A stretch of DNA of 13,397 bases, from contig CAKTTL010000079.1 in NCBI GenBank assembly GCA_934615235.1, positions 1 to 13,397 of the forward strand, given 5' to 3'. Positions 7,556-13,397 of this stretch are shown here, one piece after another. Position 1 is the stretch's first letter. Each line of letters begins with the position of its first letter. A model generated the notes under the pieces. That model was not told where the DNA came from, made no database searches, and saw only the letters and a list, made by a program, of their open reading frames with translations. A program made the translations under genes and the position numbers. This stretch comes from an uncultured Clostridia bacterium. Lineage in GTDB: Bacteria > Bacillota > Clostridia > Christensenellales > Aristaeellaceae.

Positions 7556-7587
7556 GGAGGGACGACTGCTGTTTCGTCCCTCCTTTT
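7556..7587 (+). terminator. Terminator of the fucose operon
   Basis: Perfect 10-bp stem (GGAGGGACGA at 7556-7565, TCGTCCCTCC at 7574-7583) with an 8-base loop, followed at once by TTTTCT. It lies 16 bp after the fucU stop and ends the fucA-fucI-kinase-fucU transcript. The spacer to the convergent operon (7541-7723) holds this terminator and the opposing one, and no gene. Confidence 0.9.
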
Positions 7588-7671
7588 CTGCGTTCAAATT
7601 CCGTTCGACCAGTCATTTTCCCTCCGCCTTTCATAGAAACAGGCGTTGATATGCTTCCTGTTTCTGATTGC

Positions 7672-7704
7672 AAAACGAAGGGCCGGCGCTGTGCAGCGCC
7701 GGCC
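7672..7704 (-). terminator. Terminator of the sugar ABC transporter operon
   Basis: Perfect 10-bp stem (7681-7690 with 7695-7704) with a 4-base loop, very GC-rich. On the minus strand it is followed by CTTCGTTTTG, a short T-rich run. It lies 20 bases after the stop of the binding-protein gene and faces the terminator of the fucose operon. Confidence 0.85.
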
Positions 7705-7723
7705 TGAACGGAAGCTTTCTCTA

Positions 7724-8779
7724 TCAATCATACACCAGCAGAGAGATGTCAGGATCGTCGATATTCTCGGCGGTATACCATTTAGCGCCGGTATCCACAT
7801 CCATGACTTCCTCGCCCATAGCGGCCTTGGCGGCCAGTTCCACGGCCAGATAGCCGATCCGGTAGGGGTCCTGGGTCACGGAGCCGATGAACCAGCCCTG
7901 ACGCACCGCGTTCTTCTGGGGAGTTCCGGCATCAAAGCCAGCCACGATCAGATCGCCGTAGCGGGCTCCGTCGGCCAGTTCGCTGCCGTCGGCGGTGGCG
8001 GCCAGGAAGCCGGTAACCGCGCCTTCATTGGAGCAGAATACTGCCTTGAGATGCTCCATGTTCAAAACGGCGTTGGCGGCGTTGGTCAGATCCGTGGCGC
8101 TGGTGGTGGCGGAGACTTCCACGTGGATCACGATGGAGGCGTTTTCCATCGGGGAGAGCCACAGCTGATGGCCGCGCACTTCAACCGTTCCATACATGCC
8201 GGCCAGTTCCTTCATCTTCTCCACAAAGCCGGTGGTGCGGCCGGTAATGGACTCGGACGTCGCGTCCTGGCTCAGCACGCCGATGACCACGGGCATTTCG
8301 GGGGTGGCGGCTTTCAGCATATCGGCGAAGCCGTCCAGCTTCATCATTTCCTCCGCGGCAAGCGCGGCGGCGTTCTTGTTGTTGGTGGACGCGGTAGCCT
8401 TAATGGAGCCTTCCGGAGCGTTGGGCACGCCGGAGTCGAAGCCGATGACGGGAATGTTGTTGCTCAGGCATTCCTGAAGCTCCGTCATGACAGAGTCGGT
8501 AGAAAGGGAAGCCAGCGCCAGCGCGTCGGGACGCTTGGCCATTTCGGCCTTCAGCGCTTCCACCTGCAGGGCGATGTCCGTCTCAGAAGGCGGGCCATAG
8601 TAGAACATTTCGACGCCGTATTCCTTGGCCGCGTCTTCGCAGCCCTTTCTCACAGCCTGCCAGAAGGCGTGCTGCTCGCCTTTGGAAATCACGGAAATGT
8701 AGAGCGCGTCGTCCGCCAGCGCGGTTAGGGAGACCGCCACCAGCAGCAGGACCAGGACGATGGAAACCAGTTTTTTCAT
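7724..8779 (-). CDS. Sugar ABC transporter substrate-binding protein (CUT2, RbsB-like)
   Basis: Extracytoplasmic sugar receptor of the Periplasmic_BP_4 / ribose-type family, 351 residues. A signal peptide is clear: MKK, a hydrophobic core at about 4-21, and ALA|DD as a signal peptidase I site after residue 22. There is no lipobox cysteine, which is unusual for a receptor of a Gram-positive importer. The mature part has type I binding-protein features: 'LYISVISKGEQHAFWQAVRKG' at the start, 'NNIPVIGFDSGV', 'AVFCSNEGAVTGFL', 'VAGFDAGTPQKNAVRQGWFIGSVTQDPYRIGYLAV'. AAGGAGG precedes ATG 8779. It is the last gene of the operon after the permease. L-fucose is the likely ligand from context; the family also binds ribose, rhamnose, galactose and others. 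Confidence 0.93.
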   Translation of the reverse strand: MKKLVSIVLVLLLVAVSLTALADDALYISVISKGEQHAFWQAVRKGCEDAAKEYGVEMFYYGPPSETDIALQVEALKAEMAKRPDALALASLSTDSVMTELQECLSNNIPVIGFDSGVPNAPEGSIKATASTNNKNAAALAAEEMMKLDGFADMLKAATPEMPVVIGVLSQDATSESITGRTTGFVEKMKELAGMYGTVEVRGHQLWLSPMENASIVIHVEVSATTSATDLTNAANAVLNMEHLKAVFCSNEGAVTGFLAATADGSELADGARYGDLIVAGFDAGTPQKNAVRQGWFIGSVTQDPYRIGYLAVELAAKAAMGEEVMDVDTGAKWYTAENIDDPDISLLVYD

Positions 8780-8814
8780 GTTTGTTTCCTCCTTGTCAAA
8801 AGATATGGGGTATC

Positions 8815-8836
8815 TTTCAGGCGTAATCGCCTAAAA
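8815..8836 (-). other. Intercistronic hairpin between permease and binding-protein genes
   Basis: On the minus strand a 9-bp stem with one G-U wobble and an ATTA loop (8828-8836 with 8815-8823) begins two bases after the permease stop. No T-run follows. A second perfect 7-bp dyad (8799-8805 with 8811-8817) overlaps it, so only one can form at a time. Such hairpins often protect the 3' end of an upstream message or set unequal levels of receptor and membrane parts; this role is inferred. Confidence 0.4.
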
Positions 8837-8838
8837 TT

Positions 8839-9867
8839 CTATTGTTTCGACGCCTGACTGGCGCGGGATGCGGCGGCTTTTTCCGCTTCCTTCGTTTCGT
8901 TTGTCTTTGCCTTGGCGGCAGCGTTGGTGCGGGCTTTGTCCAGCAGCACCGCGCCGATGACCACAAAGCCGGTGATGAAGGTCTGCCAGTGTGCCTGGAG
9001 GCCCATGGAAGACAGGCCGGCTTTCAGCACGGACATGATGAACGCGCCGATCAGCGTGCCGACCATGGTGCCGGAGCCGCCGCTCATGGAGGTTCCGCCG
9101 ATGACCACGGCGGCGATGGCGTTCAGCTCCTGCCCGTTGCCGCTGCCGGGAAGCACGGTGGTGTAGGTGCCCGCGTAGAAGATGCCCGCCAGGCCTGCGA
9201 ACAGACCGCAGACGGAGTAGATCAGGATCTTCCACTTGTTCACGTTCACGCCGGACAGGCGGGCGGCCTCCTCGTTGGAGCCGATGGAGAAATTATAGCG
9301 GCCAAAGCGGGTCTGATTGAGCAGGAACCACGCTATGAGAAAAGCGGCGAACAGATACACCGCGCCGATGGGGAAGGTTCCCGCCCGGAAGAACAGGGTC
9401 TTGAACCATCCGTCCGGGGAGCCGATGGTGGGAAAGCGCTGCGTCTGCACCTTGGAGATGATGGAGCCGAAGCCCTGGGAGACCAGCATGGTGCCAAGGG
9501 TGGCGATAAAGGGCGGCAGCTTCAGCTTGGCCACCATAAAGCCGTTGCCCACGCCGAAGAGCAGACCCACCAGCGGGATGAGCAGCAGCGCGGCCCACAG
9601 GGGCCAGCCCCACATGGAGTAGGCGGTGCCGCCGATGAGCGCCGCGCAGTTCATCACCGTGCCGATGGACAAATCGATGCCGCCTGTGATGATGACGAAG
9701 GTAACGCCGAAGGCCATGAAGCCGACGTAATAGGTGGATTCCAGCACCGTTTTGGCCGTATAGGTGGAGAAGAAATTTTTGCCGAAGATGGAGAAAAAGA
9801 CGTACAGAATCACCAGTGCGGCGGGCGCGAGAAGCTTCTGCATATCAAAGCGTTTTGACGGTTGCAT
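8839..9867 (-). CDS. Sugar ABC transporter permease (CUT2, RbsC-like)
   Basis: Membrane subunit of a ribose-type importer, 342 residues, with about eight to ten hydrophobic segments. Family marks are 'GGIDLSIGTVMN' (62-73), 'KLPPFIATLGTM' (117-127), the cytoplasmic coupling-loop region 'GSNEEAARLSGVNVNKWK' (196-213) and 'ELNAIAAVVIGGTSMSGG' (247-264). The open frame extends to 9966, but ATG 9867 is chosen: AAGGAGG is nine bases upstream and the protein then starts as in relatives. It lies 14 bases after the ATPase stop, so the two are co-transcribed. The last 32 residues (311-342) form a Lys/Ala/Glu-rich hydrophilic tail after the final helix, longer than usual for RbsC. Confidence 0.94.
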   Translation of the reverse strand: MQPSKRFDMQKLLAPAALVILYVFFSIFGKNFFSTYTAKTVLESTYYVGFMAFGVTFVIITGGIDLSIGTVMNCAALIGGTAYSMWGWPLWAALLLIPLVGLLFGVGNGFMVAKLKLPPFIATLGTMLVSQGFGSIISKVQTQRFPTIGSPDGWFKTLFFRAGTFPIGAVYLFAAFLIAWFLLNQTRFGRYNFSIGSNEEAARLSGVNVNKWKILIYSVCGLFAGLAGIFYAGTYTTVLPGSGNGQELNAIAAVVIGGTSMSGGSGTMVGTLIGAFIMSVLKAGLSSMGLQAHWQTFITGFVVIGAVLLDKARTNAAAKAKTNETKEAEKAAASRASQASKQ

Positions 9868-9881
9868 CAAGTCGTTCCTCC

Positions 9882-11375
9882 TTAAACGCCCGGCGTTGCC
9901 AGGGCCATGATTTTTTCCTGAGTCGCGTCTTCGATCCCGATTTCGCCGGTGATCCGCCCTTCGCACATGACCTCGATACGGTCGCTGAGCCGGAGAAGCT
10001 CGGGCAGTTCCGATGAAATCATGATGATCGACTTGCCTTCGGCAACCAGACGGTTCATCAGCTTGTAGATTTCATTCTTCGCGCCTACGTCGATGCCGCG
10101 GGTAGGCTCGTCGAAAATGAGAATGTCGCAGTTTTTCAGCAGCCATTTGGCCAGCACCACCTTTTGCTGGTTGCCGCCCGAAAGGGACACCACCTGGCTG
10201 GCGACGCTGGGCGTCTTGATGTTGATCTGCTGGCGATAATGCAGGGCCTGCTCGTGCAGCGGCTTCTTTCGCACCACAAAGCCTTTTGTAAAGCGTTTGA
10301 GGGACGGAAGGGTGATATTGTCCGCCACCGAAAGCCCCAGGCAAAGCCCGTAACGCTTCCGATCCTCGCTCAGATAGCCGATGCCCGCTTTCACGCCGTC
10401 CTCCGGCGTTTTGATCTCCACGGCTTTTCCCTTGATCAGGACGCTTCCGCCGTCCTTTGGATCCGCGCCGCAGACAAGGCGCATGGTTTCCGTCCGCCCC
10501 GCCCCCATCAGGCCCGCGAAGCCTAAAATCTCGCCCTTGCGCAGCGTAAAGGACACGTCCTTCACCGCGGGAGAAGAAAGATTCCGCGCCTCCAGCACAA
10601 CCGGGGCGTCCGCAGGCACCTGCGAGGTTTCCTTGGGCTGTTCGTAAATCACGCGGCCGACCATCATAGATACGATCTCGTCCATGGTGACATCGTCCAT
10701 GGGACGCGTCCCCACATACTGACCGTCCCGCATAACCGTTACGCGGTCGGCGATCACCTTCAATTCCTGCATCCGATGGGAAATGTAGATGATGCCGATG
10801 CCCTTTTTTTTCAATTCGCGAATAAAAACAAAGAGCTCTTCAATTTCCGCTTCGGACAGGGCCGCGGAAGGTTCGTCCATGATCAGCACTTTGGTGTTGG
10901 GATAGGAAAGCGCCTTGGCGATCTCCACCATTTGCTGCTTGGCGACGCTCAAAGATTTGACCGTAACGCCCGGACTCATGCGCAGGCCCAGAGCGGTGAG
11001 AAGCTTCTGCGCGTCGGCGTTCTGCCGGCGCTTGTCCAGGACAATCCCCTTCATGGGCTCCCGGCCGATATAGATATTCTCCGCCACCGTCAGATCCGGC
11101 ATCAGGTTCAGCTCCTGATGGATGATGGAAATCCCAAGAGCCTGGCTGTCTCTTGTGTTCTGGATGTCCACCGGCTTCCCCTGAAAACGGATTTCACCGC
11201 CGTCCTTGCTGTATACGCCGGTGAGCACCTTCATCAAAGTGGATTTACCTGCGCCGTTTTCTCCTACCAACGCCAGGACTTCGCCGGCGTACAGATCCAG
11301 CCGCGCATTATCCAGCGCGTGCACGCCCGGAAAAAACTTTTGGATGCGCTCCATTTCAAGAAGAATCGCAGGCAT
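9882..11375 (-). CDS. Sugar ABC transporter ATP-binding protein (CUT2, RbsA-like)
   Basis: Double-domain ATPase energising the importer, 497 residues. Domain 1: Walker A 'GENGAGKST' (38-46), Q-loop 'HQEL' (86-89), signature 'LSVAKQQ' (142-148), Walker B 'VLIMDEPSA' (163-171), switch His200. Domain 2: degenerate Walker A 'GLMGAGRTE' (288-296), signature 'LSGGNQQ' (398-404), Walker B with 'DEPTRGID' (422-429). The weak second Walker A is normal for RbsA/MglA/AraG proteins and leaves one main hydrolytic site. The start is ATG 11375 with GAGGAGG just upstream; the frame opens slightly earlier at a TTG that overlaps that site. First gene of the minus-strand transport operon. Substrate (probably L-fucose) is inferred from neighbours, not from this subunit. 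Confidence 0.95.
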   Translation of the reverse strand: MPAILLEMERIQKFFPGVHALDNARLDLYAGEVLALVGENGAGKSTLMKVLTGVYSKDGGEIRFQGKPVDIQNTRDSQALGISIIHQELNLMPDLTVAENIYIGREPMKGIVLDKRRQNADAQKLLTALGLRMSPGVTVKSLSVAKQQMVEIAKALSYPNTKVLIMDEPSAALSEAEIEELFVFIRELKKKGIGIIYISHRMQELKVIADRVTVMRDGQYVGTRPMDDVTMDEIVSMMVGRVIYEQPKETSQVPADAPVVLEARNLSSPAVKDVSFTLRKGEILGFAGLMGAGRTETMRLVCGADPKDGGSVLIKGKAVEIKTPEDGVKAGIGYLSEDRKRYGLCLGLSVADNITLPSLKRFTKGFVVRKKPLHEQALHYRQQINIKTPSVASQVVSLSGGNQQKVVLAKWLLKNCDILIFDEPTRGIDVGAKNEIYKLMNRLVAEGKSIIMISSELPELLRLSDRIEVMCEGRITGEIGIEDATQEKIMALATPGV

Positions 11376-11418
11376 GTCAAACCTCCTCAATTGTTTCCGA
11401 TCCTCGTAAACTAAACTC

Positions 11419-11466
11419 AGTATAGCGGGTTTCCCAAGGGGGTTCTATTCTTTTGATACCCAAAAG
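11419..11466 (-). promoter_or_regulatory. Promoter and dyad upstream of the ABC transporter operon
   Basis: A good -10 (TATACT, minus strand, 11419-11424) lies 44 bp before the ATPase start. No TTGACA-like -35 stands at the right distance (TAGAAC or ATAGAA). Just upstream is a perfect dyad CTTTTG-N5-CAAAAG (11450-11455 with 11461-11466), centred near -45 if transcription starts about seven bases after the -10. A weak -35 with a dyad beside it suits activator-dependent control; repressor binding is also possible. The bound protein is unknown. Confidence 0.45.
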
Positions 11467-11517
11467 TAGCACAATATACACCTGTGCATAAAGTGGCGTC
11501 GCAGGCGCCCTCCATAG

Positions 11518-11544
11518 AAAAAGCCGACGGAAGCTTCCGTCGGC
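11518..11544 (-). terminator. Terminator of fucO
   Basis: A perfect 22-bp palindrome (11523-11544) forms a hairpin with at least 9 bp of stem, followed on the minus strand by TTTTT (11518-11522). It begins 18 bases after the fucO stop and separates fucO from the ABC transporter operon, which therefore needs its own promoter. Confidence 0.92.
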
Positions 11545-11561
11545 AATGCGGTTCCATTGGT

Positions 11562-12710
11562 TTACAGCATACTCCGATACAGCGCGGCGATTTCCTCCAC
11601 GCTTACGTCCCTGGGATTGCCGGGGCGGCAGGCGTCCGCAAAGGCGCTTTCCGAAAGGAAGGAAATGTCCTCCTCCCGCAGGATTCCCTTCAAATTGGCG
11701 GGAATGCCTACGTCGCGGCTCAGCTGACGCACCGCGTCCACGGCAGCCCGGCGGTACTCGTCCTGCGTCATTTCGTCTACGCCCCGCACACCCATGGCAC
11801 GGGCGATCTCCCGGTACTTTTCTCCGGTGCACTCGGCGTTGTATTCCATCACCGCAGGCAGCAGAATGGCGTTGGCTACGCCATGGGGCGTATCGTACAG
11901 CGCACCCAAACCGTGCGCCATGGAGTGCACGATGCCCAAGCCCACGTTGCTAAAGCCCATGCCGGCGATGTACTGAGCCAGCGCCATGCCCTCCCGTCCT
12001 TCGGGCGCATTGTCCACCGCGCCCCGCAGGTGCCGGGAAATTAACTCAATGGCCTTCAGGTGGAACATATCGGTCATCTCCCAGGCCGCCCGGGTAATGT
12101 AGCCCTCAATGGCGTGGGTCAGGGCGTCCATGCCCGTAGCCGCCGTCAGCCCCTTGGGCATGGTGGACATCATGTCGGGATCCACCACGGCGATTTCCGG
12201 TATATCGTGCGTATCCACGCAGACGAACTTGCGTTTCTTTTCTACATCGGTGATGACATAGTTGATGGTCACCTCCGCAGCGGTTCCGGCGGTGGTGGGT
12301 ACGGCGATGGTGAACACCGCGTGCCGCTTTGTATCCGCCAGCCCCTCCAGACTGCGCACATCGCCGAATTCCGGGTTGTTGACGATAATGCCCACGCCCT
12401 TGGCCGTATCCATGGCAGAGCCGCCTCCGATAGCGACGATGCAGTCCGCTTTCGAACGCTTAAAGGCTTCCACACCGTTTTGCACGTTTTCAATGGTAGG
12501 GTTGGCCTTGATGTCGGAAAAAACCGTATAGGGGATCCCCTGCTTGTCCAGCAATTCGGTTACCTTACCAGCTACGCCGTAGCGCACCAGATCCGGATCG
12601 GTGCACACAAACGCCTTTTTTAGGCTGCGGGACTGAAGCAGCAGGGGGATTTCCTGAATCGCCCCTTTTCCATGGTAAGAAATGGTGTTGAGTACGATGC
12701 GATTGGCCAT
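11562..12710 (-). CDS. fucO: Lactaldehyde reductase (1,2-propanediol oxidoreductase)
   Basis: Iron-dependent group III alcohol dehydrogenase of 382 residues. In fermentation it reduces L-lactaldehyde from the aldolase step to L-1,2-propanediol using NADH. It matches E. coli FucO in length and from the first residues ('MANRIVLN'). The nucleotide-binding 'GGGSAMDTAKG' lies at 95-105. The metal ligands known from FucO (Asp196, His200, His263, His277) correspond to Asp195, His199 ('GMDALTHAIEGY'), His262 and His276 ('HSMAHGLGALYDTPHGVANAIL'). Asp38 stands where FucO has the NAD-selecting Asp39. The frame is open upstream to 13073, but family alignment and AGAGGA eight bases upstream fix ATG 12710. 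It is transcribed apart from the other fuc genes. Confidence 0.96.
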   Translation of the reverse strand: MANRIVLNTISYHGKGAIQEIPLLLQSRSLKKAFVCTDPDLVRYGVAGKVTELLDKQGIPYTVFSDIKANPTIENVQNGVEAFKRSKADCIVAIGGGSAMDTAKGVGIIVNNPEFGDVRSLEGLADTKRHAVFTIAVPTTAGTAAEVTINYVITDVEKKRKFVCVDTHDIPEIAVVDPDMMSTMPKGLTAATGMDALTHAIEGYITRAAWEMTDMFHLKAIELISRHLRGAVDNAPEGREGMALAQYIAGMGFSNVGLGIVHSMAHGLGALYDTPHGVANAILLPAVMEYNAECTGEKYREIARAMGVRGVDEMTQDEYRRAAVDAVRQLSRDVGIPANLKGILREEDISFLSESAFADACRPGNPRDVSVEEIAALYRSML

Positions 12711-13091
12711 AGCGATTCCTCTGTCGGTGCGGCAGCCGACATAATCCAGAGCAAAACGGACGCCGCAGAATTGTCCGCTGCTCGACGAAAGCCCGCTTTT
12801 ACAGGTCTTTTGGTTCCGCTTTCCACCGTGAATTGCTGTCCAGAGCTTGTCATTTATGCTGATGACTGTGTGCTTTTCCGGTTTGTTTTCCTGTAAAGCC
12901 TGTTCTGTTTTTAAGGGAACAGGCCATAATAAGTTTATCCAAGGAACCTCTTCCAAAAATAGTGTATTCCGAGTCTTTTTTAGCACAAAATTCTTTTTTG
13001 CTGAGAAGCTTCCCGTTATATCTGGCGAAGCGCTTGATAAAACAGGCATTCTGCGGCAAATAAAGGGTTTCACAACAGTCCCCCATGATAC

Positions 13092-13120
13092 ATTCTATCC
13101 ATACAACGAACAATGAACAA
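13092..13120 (-). promoter_or_regulatory. Candidate promoter for fucO
   Basis: On the minus strand TTGTTC (13115-13120) and TAGAAT (13092-13097) are separated by exactly 17 bases. The spacer repeats TTGTTC seven bases on. It is about 380 bp from the fucO start. The match is reasonable but single; AT-rich DNA gives such pairs by chance. Confidence 0.35.
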
Positions 13121-13163
13121 CGTCTCCTTTTTCTTCACAGCTTCCCATATTGTATCGAAAAAC

Positions 13164-13190
13164 TGTCCTATCGGGACAAAGTACTTGTCC
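13164..13190. repeat. Cluster of three TGTCC/GGACA half-sites
   Basis: TGTCC (13164-13168), GGACAA (13174-13179) and TTGTCC (13185-13190) alternate in direction with 5-base gaps, forming two overlapping dyads; the right-hand one (GGACAA-N5-TTGTCC) is a perfect 6-bp inverted repeat. It lies about 45 bp upstream of the candidate -35 of fucO, a place suited to an operator or activator site. The binding protein is unknown. Confidence 0.45.
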
Positions 13191-13281
13191 TGCCGGGGCA
13201 TTGCCTTTTTCCAATGAGTTCTGTATACTGGCACTGTTTGAGCACCCGGCGTTCCGGGATTGATGGAGCTTCTATCCAAAT

Positions 13282-13319
13282 AAAAAAAGAGGATGCTCCC
13301 CCAATGCAGGAGCATCCTC
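13282..13319 (-). terminator. Terminator of a gene beyond the right edge
   Basis: A perfect 11-bp stem (GAGGATGCTCC at 13289-13299, GGAGCATCCTC at 13309-13319) with a 9-base loop is followed on the minus strand by seven T (13282-13288). It must serve a minus-strand gene entering from the right. Possible stop codons for that gene lie within 13340-13372, but too little of it is present to name it or to fix its frame. Confidence 0.9.
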
Positions 13320-13397
13320 CGAAGCGCTGAGTACGCCGGCATATTCCGTTCTCTCATATGTTTCTTTTATATGTACATATCGTTGGCGAATTGATGA

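Larger units (their letters stand above)
12711..13281. other. Gene-poor stretch upstream of fucO
   Basis: No supported gene lies in this 570-bp, comparatively AT-rich stretch. Two minus-strand frames are open (one joins fucO to 13073, the other spans 12850-13113), but neither shows a ribosome binding site or a protein family I recognise; they may be chance or a decayed gene. An 8-bp inverted repeat (12898-12905 with 12917-12924, 11-base loop) is followed on the minus strand by only TTT. If the promoter candidate at 13092-13120 is used, fucO has a leader of about 370 nt. TTGTGC-N16-TACACT further down on the same strand is another possible promoter. Confidence 0.5.

Noticed and set aside
7646..8728. 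A 360-codon plus-strand open frame opposite the binding-protein gene
   Set aside because: Gly/His-rich shadow translation; it also starts inside the terminator region. The minus-strand receptor is clearly the real gene. The same holds for the long plus-strand frame at 8842-9858.
11425..11445. Catabolite-responsive (CcpA) site near the transport promoter
   Set aside because: TTGGGAAACCC resembles part of a cre site but misses the central CG and the correct spacing of the consensus.
12711..13073. N-terminal extension of FucO by 121 residues
   Set aside because: FucO relatives start at the 'MANR' position, a ribosome binding site lies just before ATG 12710, and the extension matches nothing known.
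1..13397. CRISPR arrays, tRNA or rRNA genes, microcompartment shell genes, toxin-antitoxin pairs
   Set aside because: Looked for by eye; no spaced repeats, no cloverleaf-like stretches with CCA-type ends, no shell-protein or toxin-like frames were found.

Overview
The window looks like chromosomal DNA of a gut-type Bacillota (Clostridia). Supporting signs are strong AGGAGG-type ribosome binding sites, TTG/ATG starts, Rho-independent terminators, moderate-to-high GC in the metabolic genes, and best family resemblance to clostridial sugar-utilisation proteins. The genus cannot be told from sequence reading alone.

Layout. (1) Positions 1-1951, minus strand: remains of a CUT1 (LplB/YtcP-type) oligosaccharide ABC importer. 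Both permease genes are broken by frameshifts, an in-frame amber codon and terminal losses, and are followed by an unrecognised short ORF and a GNRA-loop terminator. (2) 2155-3018, minus: an intact AraC-family regulator with a cupin domain and its own good promoter. (3) 3210-7540, plus: a fucose catabolic operon made of L-fuculose-phosphate aldolase (broken by an apparent 8-nt loss at its catalytic glutamate), L-fucose isomerase, a RhaB-type kinase and the FucU mutarotase, closed by a terminator. (4) 7724-11375, minus, convergent with (3): a CUT2 (ribose-type) sugar ABC importer in the order ATPase, permease, binding protein, with its own promoter region and terminator. (5) 11562-12710, minus: lactaldehyde reductase FucO with its own terminator. 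(6) 12711-13397: a gene-poor stretch holding a long upstream region for fucO, an unexplained cluster of TGTCC/GGACA half-sites, and the terminator of a gene lying beyond the right edge.

How it works together. The CUT2 importer would bring in a deoxyhexose. FucU interconverts its anomers, FucI makes L-fuculose, the kinase makes L-fuculose-1-phosphate, the aldolase would split this to DHAP and L-lactaldehyde, and FucO reduces lactaldehyde to 1,2-propanediol. All steps are present, but the aldolase reading frame is interrupted exactly at the active-site Glu. As sequenced, the pathway is therefore blocked unless another aldolase exists elsewhere. The kinase belongs to the rhamnulokinase family, so overlap with L-rhamnose use is possible.

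I do not see a clearly new biological system here. The most notable points are the aldolase lesion, the decayed CUT1 importer beside an intact CUT2 importer, a binding protein without a lipobox cysteine, and several well-formed hairpins and dyads at operon junctions.
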